The notes under the pieces are model-generated. The model searched no databases and had not been told where the DNA came from. It saw nothing but the letters and a program-made list of their open reading frames with translations. From the NCBI GenBank assembly GCA_003523945.1, contig DOFS01000515.1, positions 3,755 to 23,988 of the forward strand: DNA of 20,234 nt. The letters are read 5' to 3'. A program made the position numbers and the translations under genes. Shown in pieces: positions 1-7,956 of the stretch (position 1 is the first letter of the stretch; the number at the start of each line of letters is the position of its first letter). This DNA is from Nitrospiraceae bacterium (lineage in GTDB: Bacteria; Nitrospirota; Nitrospiria; Nitrospirales; UBA8639).

Positions 1-102
1 GAAGCCCATGGTGGAAAAATTTGGGCTGAGAGTATTCTAGGCACCGGGACTGCTTTGCATTTTACCATTCCAAAACGAAAGCATGCGGGGAACGTCCATT
101 GA
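1..102 (+). CDS. Sensor histidine kinase, C-terminal end only (GlrK/QseE-like by context)
   Basis: The open frame enters from the left edge and ends at TGA 100-102, giving 33 residues. They carry the end of a histidine kinase ATPase domain: EAHGGKIWAES followed by the G2-box-like GTGTALHFTIP, as in HATPase_c kinases. The kinase would autophosphorylate and pass phosphate to the response regulator encoded two genes downstream. Its stop overlaps the TTG start of the next gene in the string TTGA, so the two are probably translationally coupled. The name GlrK/QseE-like rests only on the order kinase, coiled-coil envelope protein, GlrR-like regulator, because the diagnostic kinase domains lie outside the window. 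Confidence 0.8.
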   Translation, partial: EAHGGKIWAESILGTGTALHFTIPKRKHAGNVH

Positions 103-929
103 CACGCCGAAGGCTGGATCAACTGCTGTTGGCGTTTTTGGGGTCCGTTATGGTCTTCGGCCTTCTTGAATGGGGAGGGTGTAGCTTCGTAAATTGGAAT
201 CGTTTTGCAATGGCTGAACCTGGTCCAGTTGGCCTCTCACCTGTCTCCTCCTTGTTAACTCCCGACCCCGAAGATGTTCCATTTTTTCGGGCGATTGCGG
301 AAGATCAGGAAAAGAAGCTGAGTTCATGCAAAAATGAAGATGAATGTCGTGCCGTTCATTTTCTTCGTGGAGTTGCCGCGTTATATGAAAATAGGGAATT
401 AGCGGCGCTTCATTTTCGTAAAGTGGTGGTCTCTAATCCCAATAGCGCGCTGGCGGGTGAAAGCCGTTTCTGGTTATGGTTGTTGGATGCGTTGAATGCT
501 CCAGGAGGAGGAGGGATCGCTTCAGAAGCTTTTACTAAACGATTGGTTCGTGAAATTGTGAATAAGGAATTACTGGTCCATGAGTTAAGCCGACAATTGG
601 AAACGGATTCGGTTGATGCTCTTAAACAGAAACTGACGATTCGGGAAAAGGCTGTCGAAGATTTAAATCAGGCCGTCTCCAATCTTTCCAAACAAACAGA
701 ACAATTAAAAAAGGAGCAGGCACTCCGTCAGGATGTGCAGCAGGAACTAAAGGCCAGTGAGAAAAAAGTTCAAGAGTTGACGAATCAATTAGAGGCCTTA
801 CGCCGTATCGATCAGGAAATACGTGAGAAGGCTCCACCGACCCGCCCGTCGGAAAAAATGGCCCCAACCCCCAAACTCGAAAGAGCCGAGGAGAAAGAAA
901 TACTCAATGAAGGTGAAGGAAAAAAATAG
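99..929 (+). CDS. Coiled-coil envelope protein in QseG (YfhG) position between kinase and regulator
   Basis: 276 residues starting at TTG 99, with GGGGAA at 87-92 as the ribosome binding site. The start overlaps the kinase stop by three bases. Residues 8-23 form a hydrophobic stretch, probably a signal sequence or membrane anchor. Cys28 in EWGGC could be a lipidation site, but Trp at -3 breaks the normal lipobox. Residues 80-130 resemble a short helical repeat (FLRGVAALYENRELAALHFR). Residues 165-242 are a long, charged coiled coil, and the tail is rich in Pro, Lys and Glu. The segment LEALRRIDQEIREK resembles the C-terminal region of E. coli QseG as I recall it. QseG is a small outer-membrane lipoprotein encoded between the QseE/GlrK kinase and the QseF/GlrR regulator, and is thought to influence kinase activity. 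A similar role here is inferred mainly from gene order. Confidence 0.65.
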   Translation: MTRRRLDQLLLAFLGSVMVFGLLEWGGCSFVNWNRFAMAEPGPVGLSPVSSLLTPDPEDVPFFRAIAEDQEKKLSSCKNEDECRAVHFLRGVAALYENRELAALHFRKVVVSNPNSALAGESRFWLWLLDALNAPGGGGIASEAFTKRLVREIVNKELLVHELSRQLETDSVDALKQKLTIREKAVEDLNQAVSNLSKQTEQLKKEQALRQDVQQELKASEKKVQELTNQLEALRRIDQEIREKAPPTRPSEKMAPTPKLERAEEKEILNEGEGKK

Positions 930-939
930 AGGAATTGTG

Positions 940-2337
940 ATGGCTGATGAACGAATTCTTGTTGTTGATGACGATCCAAGTTTATTAACCCTTCTGAAAA
1001 TGCGCCTGCATTCCATGGGATTTGTGGTTACGGCGTGTGGGTCTGGGGGGGATGCGTTGACCCGCGTCCAAGAAGATCCCTTTGATTTTGCCATTCTGGA
1101 TCTTCGATTGCCGGATGCGGATGGCTTGGATCTGATGGAGGAATTGCATCAGCACCAAACCAATCTTCCAATCCTGATCTTAACCGCCCATGGCTGTATT
1201 CCTAATGCGGTGGAAGCCATGAAAAAGGGTGCGTATGGGTACTTGACCAAACCGTTTGATGACAAAGAGTTACTGGAGAGTATTGATAAGGCCCTTACCA
1301 CCAAACGGATGAGCCAAGAGATCCATCGACTACAGCTGCTTGTGAACGAATTGTATGGGCTTGAAAATGTCGTAGCTCGGAGTCCTGAAATGCATACGGT
1401 ATTAAAGCAGGTGGCTCAAGTGGCCAAGACCGATACCACGGTCTGTATTTCGGGAGAAACAGGGACCGGAAAAGAAGTGATTGCGCGCGTGCTGCATTGC
1501 AATAGTCCTCGAGCCTCGAAACCGTTTATGGCAGTTAATTGTGCGGCTATTCCAGAAACCTTGTTCGAAAGTGAGTTGTTCGGGCATATGAAGGGTTCCT
1601 TCACCGGGGCCCATCAAAATAAGCGGGGATTAATCCAAAATGCTGATAAGGGGACATTATTTTTAGATGAAATTGGTGAAATGCCCCTTTCGTTGCAAGG
1701 GAAACTCCTACGGACTATTCAAAATCGTGAAGTGTTGCCCGTTGGCGGTCAGGTGCCTACGAAGGTCGATGTCAGAATCCTGGCAGCAACCAATAAAGAT
1801 TTAGAGTTAGCAGTACGGGAAGGACGGTTTCGAGAAGATCTGTATTATCGGATTCACGTCGTTCCTTTGTGGATTCCCCCCCTTCGGCAACGACGGGAGG
1901 ATATTCCCTCTCTCGCCCAGTTTTTTCTCAAACGGAGCATTGAGCATCATGGCAAAATCGTCAAAGGATTTTCACCGGAAGCCATGCAGGCCTTAATTTC
2001 GTATCCCTGGCCTGGAAATGTTCGAGAACTTGAGAATATGATTGAACGAGCGGTCGTCATGTCCCCTCAAGACATCATTACGGCAGAATTTCTCGCCTTG
2101 TCTCCCCAAGAACAGAACAAGCCTGGCAGCCTTCAACCCTTAACGGATGCGAAAGAAGCCTTTGAAAAGGAATACCTCCAAGACCTGCTTAAGGCCACAC
2201 AGGGTAATATTTCCAAGGCGGCACAAATTGCCGGGCGATATCGTGCAGATTTTTACAAGCTGCTCAAAAAGTATGGGCTGCATCCTTCTGATAGACAGGT
2301 TGATCCGTCTTCCTCCTCTGGTCAACCGGGACTCTAA
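940..2337 (+). CDS. glrR: Sigma-54-dependent response regulator, GlrR/QseF-like
   Basis: Start taken at ATG 940, with AGAGG at 928-932; the open frame runs further upstream to 823, but that part overlaps the previous gene. 465 residues in three parts. The receiver (1-120) has the acidic pocket VVDDD, phospho-acceptor Asp54, Thr82 and Lys104. The AAA+ sigma-54 activator (about 145-380) has Walker A GETGTGKE at 172-179, the sigma-54 contact loop as GSFTGA at 219-224, Walker B TLFLDEIGE, and FREDLYYRI. A Fis-type helix-turn-helix lies at about 420-447. The segment NISKAAQIAGRYRADFYKLL closely resembles the end of E. coli GlrR, which also has the RR(T/A)xFYKLL pattern. It should activate sigma-54 promoters when phosphorylated by the upstream kinase. 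The E. coli target glmY cannot be assumed here. Confidence 0.88.
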   Translation: MADERILVVDDDPSLLTLLKMRLHSMGFVVTACGSGGDALTRVQEDPFDFAILDLRLPDADGLDLMEELHQHQTNLPILILTAHGCIPNAVEAMKKGAYGYLTKPFDDKELLESIDKALTTKRMSQEIHRLQLLVNELYGLENVVARSPEMHTVLKQVAQVAKTDTTVCISGETGTGKEVIARVLHCNSPRASKPFMAVNCAAIPETLFESELFGHMKGSFTGAHQNKRGLIQNADKGTLFLDEIGEMPLSLQGKLLRTIQNREVLPVGGQVPTKVDVRILAATNKDLELAVREGRFREDLYYRIHVVPLWIPPLRQRREDIPSLAQFFLKRSIEHHGKIVKGFSPEAMQALISYPWPGNVRELENMIERAVVMSPQDIITAEFLALSPQEQNKPGSLQPLTDAKEAFEKEYLQDLLKATQGNISKAAQIAGRYRADFYKLLKKYGLHPSDRQVDPSSSSGQPGL

Positions 2338-2378
2338 TAATTGGTTTGAAGGTCAGGAGGCCTTTGTCTCGCTCTATG

Positions 2379-2403
2379 ATCGGGAAAGATCCCTGATGTT
2401 TTT
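2379..2403 (+). terminator. Probable intrinsic terminator after glrR
   Basis: ATCGGGA (2379-2385), loop AAGA and TCCCTGAT (2390-2397) form a 7-bp stem with one bulged T. One G and then TTTTT (2399-2403) follow. It lies about 40 nt past the glrR stop on the transcribed strand. The stem is short and bulged, so the call is moderate. Confidence 0.45.
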
Positions 2404-3072
2404 CAACCTAAACACAATTGTTCTTCCGCTCCCCCTCCCCGCATTTATGTAGCAAGAGTCTTAGCAGAAACCAGCTGGGAAGGTCCTCATCTGCCTGGTA
2501 AAGGGGTGTTCTATCCAGCCTTGCGAAGAACTCATTTTTCCGGATCGCCTCATGTTGTCAGACATCACATACCTAAATGCATTTCTTTGATTTGGGAGGG
2601 CTCTGTCCTGTAGATGGAGCAGCCTCAAAACCCCAGTTCAGGTCAATCGAACGTTGCGTTTCTCTTTCAGAAGACGGGCGGGGTCGTTTAGAGTAACGGA
2701 GCCCTACAGTCTCTCCCGGCATCTTCCGAAAAAACCACTACGGTCTCATTCTGATTAATGCCCTGTAAGTTGGGCTACAGCAGTGTACCATCCTGAACTC
2801 TCACGGCATGGTGGAGGTCCCTTAGGAAGCTGTATGGGAAATTCCTCCATCATTCAGCAATGCTTTAGTGATGGGGTGACTGAATCCTTATGAGCTTGAC
2901 CAGAAGAGAGAAAATAGTCAGATCATTCTCCCATGCTCCCAGATTTTAGGTAAATGAAGCTTAAGTTACAGGCTTAGCCATCCATTATCCCTGGGAAAGG
3001 CGACGGGAATTCCAACTGGTAATATCCGGTGAAGAACTCGCGGGAATTTATAACTTTCAATGTGCTTAAAGG
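2404..3072. other. Long intergenic region with no recognisable gene
   Basis: Together with the terminator this makes about 740 bp between glrR and prsK. I see no protein family on either strand. The + frame ending at TAG 2611-2613 stays open for 77 codons but has no good start or ribosome binding site. I found no clear -24/-12 sigma-54 promoter (GG-N10-GC) and no convincing -35/-10 pair for prsK. A small RNA or a decayed gene cannot be excluded by eye. Confidence 0.5.
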
Positions 3073-3078
3073 ATGAGT

Positions 3079-5274
3079 ATGAATGTGTGGGTTATTCCCT
3101 CTGTTCTCACTGTCTTGGCCTCCATATGTTTGGCGACCATCATACTTTTGAAACGAAATGAGGGGGGTCATTTTTTTCCTTTGCTCTTGTTGATGGGGGC
3201 AATAGTTTGGATCCATGGACTGAATGGAATACAAGAAGTGTTTCCAGATCGTCTCATTATCTGGAAGAGGCTTATTCTACTTGGTGAAGTCACTCTGCCC
3301 GTTTTGATTGGGTATGTCGGGTATTCATTGTTGAGAAAATTTTCCGCCAATCCTATGGCGTTTGGTAGTGGGCTGTGGAAAATGATCGCGGGTGGAGCTG
3401 CTCTCTTAGCTTTGCTGATCATGGGCTTGCCAGATGGATTTATGCAGGTCAATCCTGAGGGGGAAATTGTGTTCAGAAGCCCAGAGGGATTGATGATCTG
3501 GGGGTTCATTGTCTTGGCCTCCTGTGTGGGATTATTTCAACTGGAACGTATGCTTCGGTCTTTTCCGGATCCCTTGGGATATCGATTGCAATATGTGCTG
3601 ATTGGATTGGGAGGACTCGCTTGTATTTCTATCGCTCAGGCCATTCATAGGGTCGTGGTCTCTGTCTGGAGGCAGGATGATGTGTGGGCAGGAGGAATTG
3701 CATCGTTTGTTTCTCTTCTTGTCATGGCTGTGGGGTTGAGGCGATGGCAAGGACCCCCGGCGAGCCAAAAAATTCAAATCAGTCACCATGCTTCGTATGC
3801 CTCCTTGGCTGTGTTGTGTGTCGGCGGGTATTTTGTGCTAGTGGCCATGTTAGCTGCAGTGATTCAACAAACCGGTTGGGAGGTCAAGGACTCACTGGGT
3901 ATGGTTCTCCTGTTTCTTGCCGTCATGGGCCTAGTGGTTGTCATGTTTTCCAGGCGTGTTCGCATCGAGTTTCAACAAATCGTTTCTCGTCATTTTTTGC
4001 AGGCGAAATATGATTACCGCGAAAAATGGTTAGAAGTCACTGATATGTTTGCGGCCTGTCAGGATGTCCAACAGATTTTGAACCGATACCTTGAGTGGCT
4101 CAGTCGAACATTTTTGACCTCCCGAGTCACGATTTGGAAGTATTTTGATGTTGATGGTCGGTATCATCAAATACGAAAAGAACGTCGTCGGAGAAAATTG
4201 GGGGAGAATGATCAGTCATCAAATATTCAGGATCCGCCTCCTATTTCTGAAACTCATCCTCTTATTTATCAACTGAAAGCGCAGCATGAACCCGTGGTGG
4301 TTCAAGCGGGTCAGGGGGCGGTTGAGGATTGGAGGGAATTTCTCCACATCACTCAGGCCCATGTGTGTGTGCCCTTATTGACTGAACAAGGCAGGTTGCT
4401 CGGGTTTTGTACGCTTAGCAAAGAATTGACTGATGAAGGCTACGATCAAGACGATTTTGATTTGCTGCGGGCCATTGCGCGTCATGTAACAATGCTGCTT
4501 GTTCAATTTGAATTAATTACCGAGCGCAGTTCGTCCGCCAAATGGGAAGCCGTACATCGATTCTCCGCATTTTACTTGCATGATTTAAAAAACTTGGCCT
4601 CGAGTTTGTCGATGGTGGCACAAAATGCGGCGCAATACGGTGGTAATCTTGAATTCCAGGCCACTGCGATGCAGACCGTTAAAAATACCTCCCAGCGGAT
4701 TATCGATTTAATGGGGGAATTGTCTCGCCAGGCTAAAGATCCGAATTTGAATGAGGGAGCTATCACGGAAGCCGTAGATGTGAATGAGTTGGTCAAGGAC
4801 ACACTGGGGGCAGTCAAGGACTCTGGATGCCAGCCCAATTTTCATCCTGGACATGAGGTCCCGATTCTTCAGCTCAAAAGGGAGCCGATCAAGCAAGTAC
4901 TGTTGAATCTAATCCTTAATGCACGCCAGGCGACCGACGAGAAAGGCACCATTGATATTTCCACCGCTTACGATGGCGAGCAAGTAATCGTTGAATTAAT
5001 CGATACGGGGAGCGGGATGACCATGGCCCAGCTTGAAAAGCTTTTTCAGCCCTTTCAAAGCTCAAAAAGGAACGGATTAGGTGTGGGGCTGTTTCAATGT
5101 AAGCGGATTGTCGAGGACCATCATGGCATGATTCATATTGAGAGCCAGGAAGGGCGAGGCACGACGGTGATTATTACATTTCCACTACAAAGTACCGATA
5201 ACGCAAGTGGTGTGGTGTCTAATGTGGCTAAATCCGGGGTAAGCTATGACCCAAGAAGAAACGAGTGCACATGA
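3079..5274 (+). CDS. prsK: PEP-CTERM system sensor histidine kinase PrsK
   Basis: Start taken at ATG 3079 because AAAGGA (3068-3073) sits five bases upstream. The ATG at 3073 overlaps that site and would add two residues. 731 residues. The N-terminal 290 or so hold about eight to nine membrane segments, beginning VWVIPSVLTVLASICLATII. A GAF-like sensory region follows (about 315-475), then the kinase core. Its phospho-acceptor box is FYLHDLKNLASSL with His501. The N box is LLNLILNARQA (about 608-618), the G1 box DTGSGM (642-647), then LFQPFQSSKRNGLGVGLF and the G2 box GRGTTVIITFP. This architecture and the HDLKN box match the exosortase-associated kinase PrsK, which pairs with PrsR to control exopolysaccharide and PEP-CTERM protein genes. 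The stop overlaps the prsR start as ATGA. The C-terminal 25 residues beyond the G2 box look non-conserved. Confidence 0.88.
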   Translation: MNVWVIPSVLTVLASICLATIILLKRNEGGHFFPLLLLMGAIVWIHGLNGIQEVFPDRLIIWKRLILLGEVTLPVLIGYVGYSLLRKFSANPMAFGSGLWKMIAGGAALLALLIMGLPDGFMQVNPEGEIVFRSPEGLMIWGFIVLASCVGLFQLERMLRSFPDPLGYRLQYVLIGLGGLACISIAQAIHRVVVSVWRQDDVWAGGIASFVSLLVMAVGLRRWQGPPASQKIQISHHASYASLAVLCVGGYFVLVAMLAAVIQQTGWEVKDSLGMVLLFLAVMGLVVVMFSRRVRIEFQQIVSRHFLQAKYDYREKWLEVTDMFAACQDVQQILNRYLEWLSRTFLTSRVTIWKYFDVDGRYHQIRKERRRRKLGENDQSSNIQDPPPISETHPLIYQLKAQHEPVVVQAGQGAVEDWREFLHITQAHVCVPLLTEQGRLLGFCTLSKELTDEGYDQDDFDLLRAIARHVTMLLVQFELITERSSSAKWEAVHRFSAFYLHDLKNLASSLSMVAQNAAQYGGNLEFQATAMQTVKNTSQRIIDLMGELSRQAKDPNLNEGAITEAVDVNELVKDTLGAVKDSGCQPNFHPGHEVPILQLKREPIKQVLLNLILNARQATDEKGTIDISTAYDGEQVIVELIDTGSGMTMAQLEKLFQPFQSSKRNGLGVGLFQCKRIVEDHHGMIHIESQEGRGTTVIITFPLQSTDNASGVVSNVAKSGVSYDPRRNECT

Positions 5275-6650
5275 AGTCTGATCCTCCTGCTGAGCTTTCA
5301 CGTCTTCCTTCACTGCTTCTGGTTGATGACCGGGAAGAAATTCTTGAACAAATGAAGTGGGGGCTAAAGTCCTCATATATGATTTTTGAGGCCGGTCATC
5401 GCACGGCTGCTGTCGATATTCTTCAGCGTGAAAAGATCTCACTGGTGGCCCTGGATTTAGGATTGCCACCTGATGCCGGTGGGGTAACGGAAGGATTGGC
5501 GGCGTTGGAACAATTGCTTGCGGTAAACCCTTTGGTGAAGGTGGTGGTTATCACGGGGAACCAAGATCGAGCGAATGCCGTCAAGGCTGTTCAGTTGGGC
5601 GCATATGATTTCATGGAAAAGCCTGTTGATTTGGAGGTGTTGAAAATTGTTCTTCAGCGAGCGGGGTATTTGGCTGGCTTGGAAAGAGAAAATCAAAAGC
5701 TTCTGGATCGGGAAGCGAAACGGGGATTTCCTGAAATTATCGGGAGCAGCCCGGTCATGGTGAAGGTGTTTGATACCATTCGGCGAGTGGCCGGGTCGGA
5801 TATTTCTATTCTAATTGTTGGGGAAAGCGGGACAGGAAAGGAGTTGGTGGCTCGGGCAATTCATCAGCAAAGTCACAGAAAGGATGGCCCGTTTATCGCG
5901 ATTAATTGTGGGGCTATTCCCGAAACTTTACTGGAAAGTGAGTTGTTTGGACATGAGAAAGGTGCGTTTACCGGAGCCCATCTGCAACGTCCAGGTCGAA
6001 TTGAGTCCGCCCAGGGGGGGACGCTTTTTCTCGACGAGATTGGGGAGATTTCCCCTGCCTTACAAGTCAAGTTGCTTCGGGTCTTACAAGAACGAAGCAT
6101 CGAGCGGGTAGGCGGACGCGTGGAGATTCCGGTTGACACGAGGGTTCTCGCGGCCACTAATATGGATCTTCAACTGGCCATGAAAGATGGGCGTTTTCGG
6201 GAAGATCTGTATTACCGGTTGAATACCGTGACCATTACAGCTCCACCTTTACGCGAGCGAGGTGGTGATATCGTGATGCTGAGCAAATCCCTACTTCAAC
6301 GCTTTACAGAAGAAGCGAAAAAGAAGATTACAGGATTTACAAGGGAAGCTCTGCTCTCCCTGGAACAATATCATTGGCCCGGCAACATTCGAGAATTAGA
6401 AAATCGGATTCGTCGGGCCGTGACGCTGACCGATAATTCAAGAATTGCCCCGGAGGATTTAGATTTACCTGATCCCGATGAAAGTCAAAATGGTCTTACC
6501 TTGAAGGTAGCCAGAGATACCGTGGAAAAACGGGTGATTGAGCAAACTCTGGCTAAAACAGGTGGAAATATTACTAAGGCCGCAACCATTCTTGCTGTGA
6601 GCCGCCCGACCCTGCATGATTTAATTTCACGCCATCACATAAAAAAATAA
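5271..6650 (+). CDS. prsR: PEP-CTERM-box response regulator PrsR (sigma-54 activator)
   Basis: Start taken at ATG 5271, which overlaps the prsK stop in ATGA; a GTG at 5265 is the alternative. 459 residues. The receiver (13-135) contains LLLVDD, Asp62 in the family-typical string LDLGLPPDAGG, VVVITGNQDR and Lys117 in EKPVDLEVL. The AAA+ module has Walker A GESGTGKE at 184-191, an intact GAFTGA loop at 231-236, Walker B TLFLDEIGE and FREDLYYRLN. The Fis-type helix-turn-helix at about 430-455 reads NITKAATILAVSRPTLHDL. The LDLGLPPD...TGN pattern separates this family from ordinary NtrC proteins. PrsR activates sigma-54 promoters of PEP-CTERM and exopolysaccharide genes. None of those targets, and no exosortase gene, is in this window. 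It converges on argJ, with 54 bp between them and no obvious terminator. Confidence 0.9.
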   Translation: MKSDPPAELSRLPSLLLVDDREEILEQMKWGLKSSYMIFEAGHRTAAVDILQREKISLVALDLGLPPDAGGVTEGLAALEQLLAVNPLVKVVVITGNQDRANAVKAVQLGAYDFMEKPVDLEVLKIVLQRAGYLAGLERENQKLLDREAKRGFPEIIGSSPVMVKVFDTIRRVAGSDISILIVGESGTGKELVARAIHQQSHRKDGPFIAINCGAIPETLLESELFGHEKGAFTGAHLQRPGRIESAQGGTLFLDEIGEISPALQVKLLRVLQERSIERVGGRVEIPVDTRVLAATNMDLQLAMKDGRFREDLYYRLNTVTITAPPLRERGGDIVMLSKSLLQRFTEEAKKKITGFTREALLSLEQYHWPGNIRELENRIRRAVTLTDNSRIAPEDLDLPDPDESQNGLTLKVARDTVEKRVIEQTLAKTGGNITKAATILAVSRPTLHDLISRHHIKK

Positions 6651-6704
6651 CCATTTCTCCTTAATCGAATATTCCGAATACACAGGTTGCAAGGGGGAAG
6701 GGGG

Positions 6705-7913
6705 TTACGATCGGTAGGATGCATTGATTTTTATATAATCGTAGGTTAAATCCGTGGTCCAGATCTTTGAAGATCCCTTACCCATTCCGAGTGAAATGGA
6801 GATGGTCAGGAAGGGCTTCTTCATCTGCTGTTTAATCCGTCGTTCGACTTGAGCCCCCAGTCCTTTTCCATTTTTGACAATGGGAATCTTGTTAAACTCA
6901 ATGAGGAGTTTCTCCGCTCTGAGAGGGGCACCGGCCCGTCCCAATGCGGCTACAATTCTCCCCCAGTTGGGATCTGCACCGAAGATAGCGGTTTTGACTA
7001 AAGGGGAGGTGGCTAGAGTGTTGGCGAATTGTTTGGCGGCCTGGTCACTGGAAGCCTGGTGTATCTGGAATTCAATGATTTTCGTCGCGCCTTCACCGTC
7101 TCGAACAATTTCCATGGCCAGATGGTGACAGACTTGAAATAACAACGCTTCAAATTTGCCATGTGCCGTCGTTCCGGTTTTGATCGGCAAATTTCCGGCT
7201 TTCCCGTTGGCCAGACATAATGTGGTGTCATTGGTGCTGGTTTCGCCGTCAACCGAAATACAGTTAAACGTTTGGTTGGTGACAGCGTGCAAGGTTGTTT
7301 GAAGTGTTTTTTTGTCAATGGCAACATCTGTAGTGAGATAGGCCAACATGGTCGCCATGTCTGGGTGGATCATTCCTGAACCCTTGGCTATTCCGCCAAT
7401 TGTCACTAATTTCCCGCCTATACGGTCCTGAACCGCGATTTCCTTAGGATAGGTGTCTGTCGTCATGATGGCCTTGGCAGCTTTTTTGTGCCCGGCCTTG
7501 CGTAGACGTGAAACCAGGATGAAAATGCCGTTTCGTATTGCCGGCATGGGTAGGGGAACTCCAATGACCCCTGTGGATCCGACAAACACATGGTGGAGGG
7601 GAATCGTGAGTTGGTCGGCAACTCTCCGCCCCATTTCCCTGGCATTGGTCAAACCGTCTGCCCCGGTAAATGCGTTGGCATTGCCACTATTAATGATGAT
7701 TGCCTGTCCTATACCCTTCTTGAGATAGAGCCGGTCGAGAATCACCGGCGCGGCAGGGAGCCTGTTTGAGGTGAACACGCCGGCGATAGGACCAGGTTCC
7801 TCGGACATGATCAGGGCTAGATCAAGCTGGTGGTTCTTTTTAATGCCCGAATGAATCCCTGCTGCGACGAATCCTTGGGGGGCAGTGATCCCGCCTTTTA
7901 CGCGTTTAGACAT
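6705..7913 (-). CDS. argJ: Glutamate N-acetyltransferase / amino-acid acetyltransferase ArgJ
   Basis: 402 residues from ATG 7913, preceded by an AGAGGA-type ribosome binding site about eight bases upstream. ArgJ transfers the acetyl group from N-acetylornithine to glutamate, recycling it in the cyclic arginine pathway; some members also use acetyl-CoA. The protein is made as a precursor that cleaves itself before a threonine. The cleavage motif is visible as KGSGMIHPDMATML, with the nucleophile Thr188. The oxyanion-hole pair lies in GSTGVIG (about 112-118), and NSGNANAFTG is also family-typical. The length is normal. It lies 43 bp after argC on the same strand and is probably cotranscribed with it. 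Whether it is mono- or bifunctional cannot be read from sequence. Confidence 0.95.
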   Translation of the reverse strand: MSKRVKGGITAPQGFVAAGIHSGIKKNHQLDLALIMSEEPGPIAGVFTSNRLPAAPVILDRLYLKKGIGQAIIINSGNANAFTGADGLTNAREMGRRVADQLTIPLHHVFVGSTGVIGVPLPMPAIRNGIFILVSRLRKAGHKKAAKAIMTTDTYPKEIAVQDRIGGKLVTIGGIAKGSGMIHPDMATMLAYLTTDVAIDKKTLQTTLHAVTNQTFNCISVDGETSTNDTTLCLANGKAGNLPIKTGTTAHGKFEALLFQVCHHLAMEIVRDGEGATKIIEFQIHQASSDQAAKQFANTLATSPLVKTAIFGADPNWGRIVAALGRAGAPLRAEKLLIEFNKIPIVKNGKGLGAQVERRIKQQMKKPFLTISISLGMGKGSSKIWTTDLTYDYIKINASYRS

Positions 7914-7956
7914 GAAAGCATCCTCTTCTCGTCATGGGATACTGGTGAAGAAAAAT

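Noticed and set aside
823..939. A 39-residue N-terminal extension of the GlrR-like regulator
   Set aside because: It would overlap the preceding gene by about 100 bases. The conserved receiver begins right after ATG 940, which has a good binding site.
2147..2452. A 101-codon + frame overlapping the end of glrR
   Set aside because: Most of it lies in another frame of glrR, it has no family resemblance, and it continues through the glrR terminator hairpin.
2380..2613. A 77-codon open + frame in the gap after glrR
   Set aside because: No ATG or binding site, no recognised family, and of a length that chance allows. It also begins inside the terminator.
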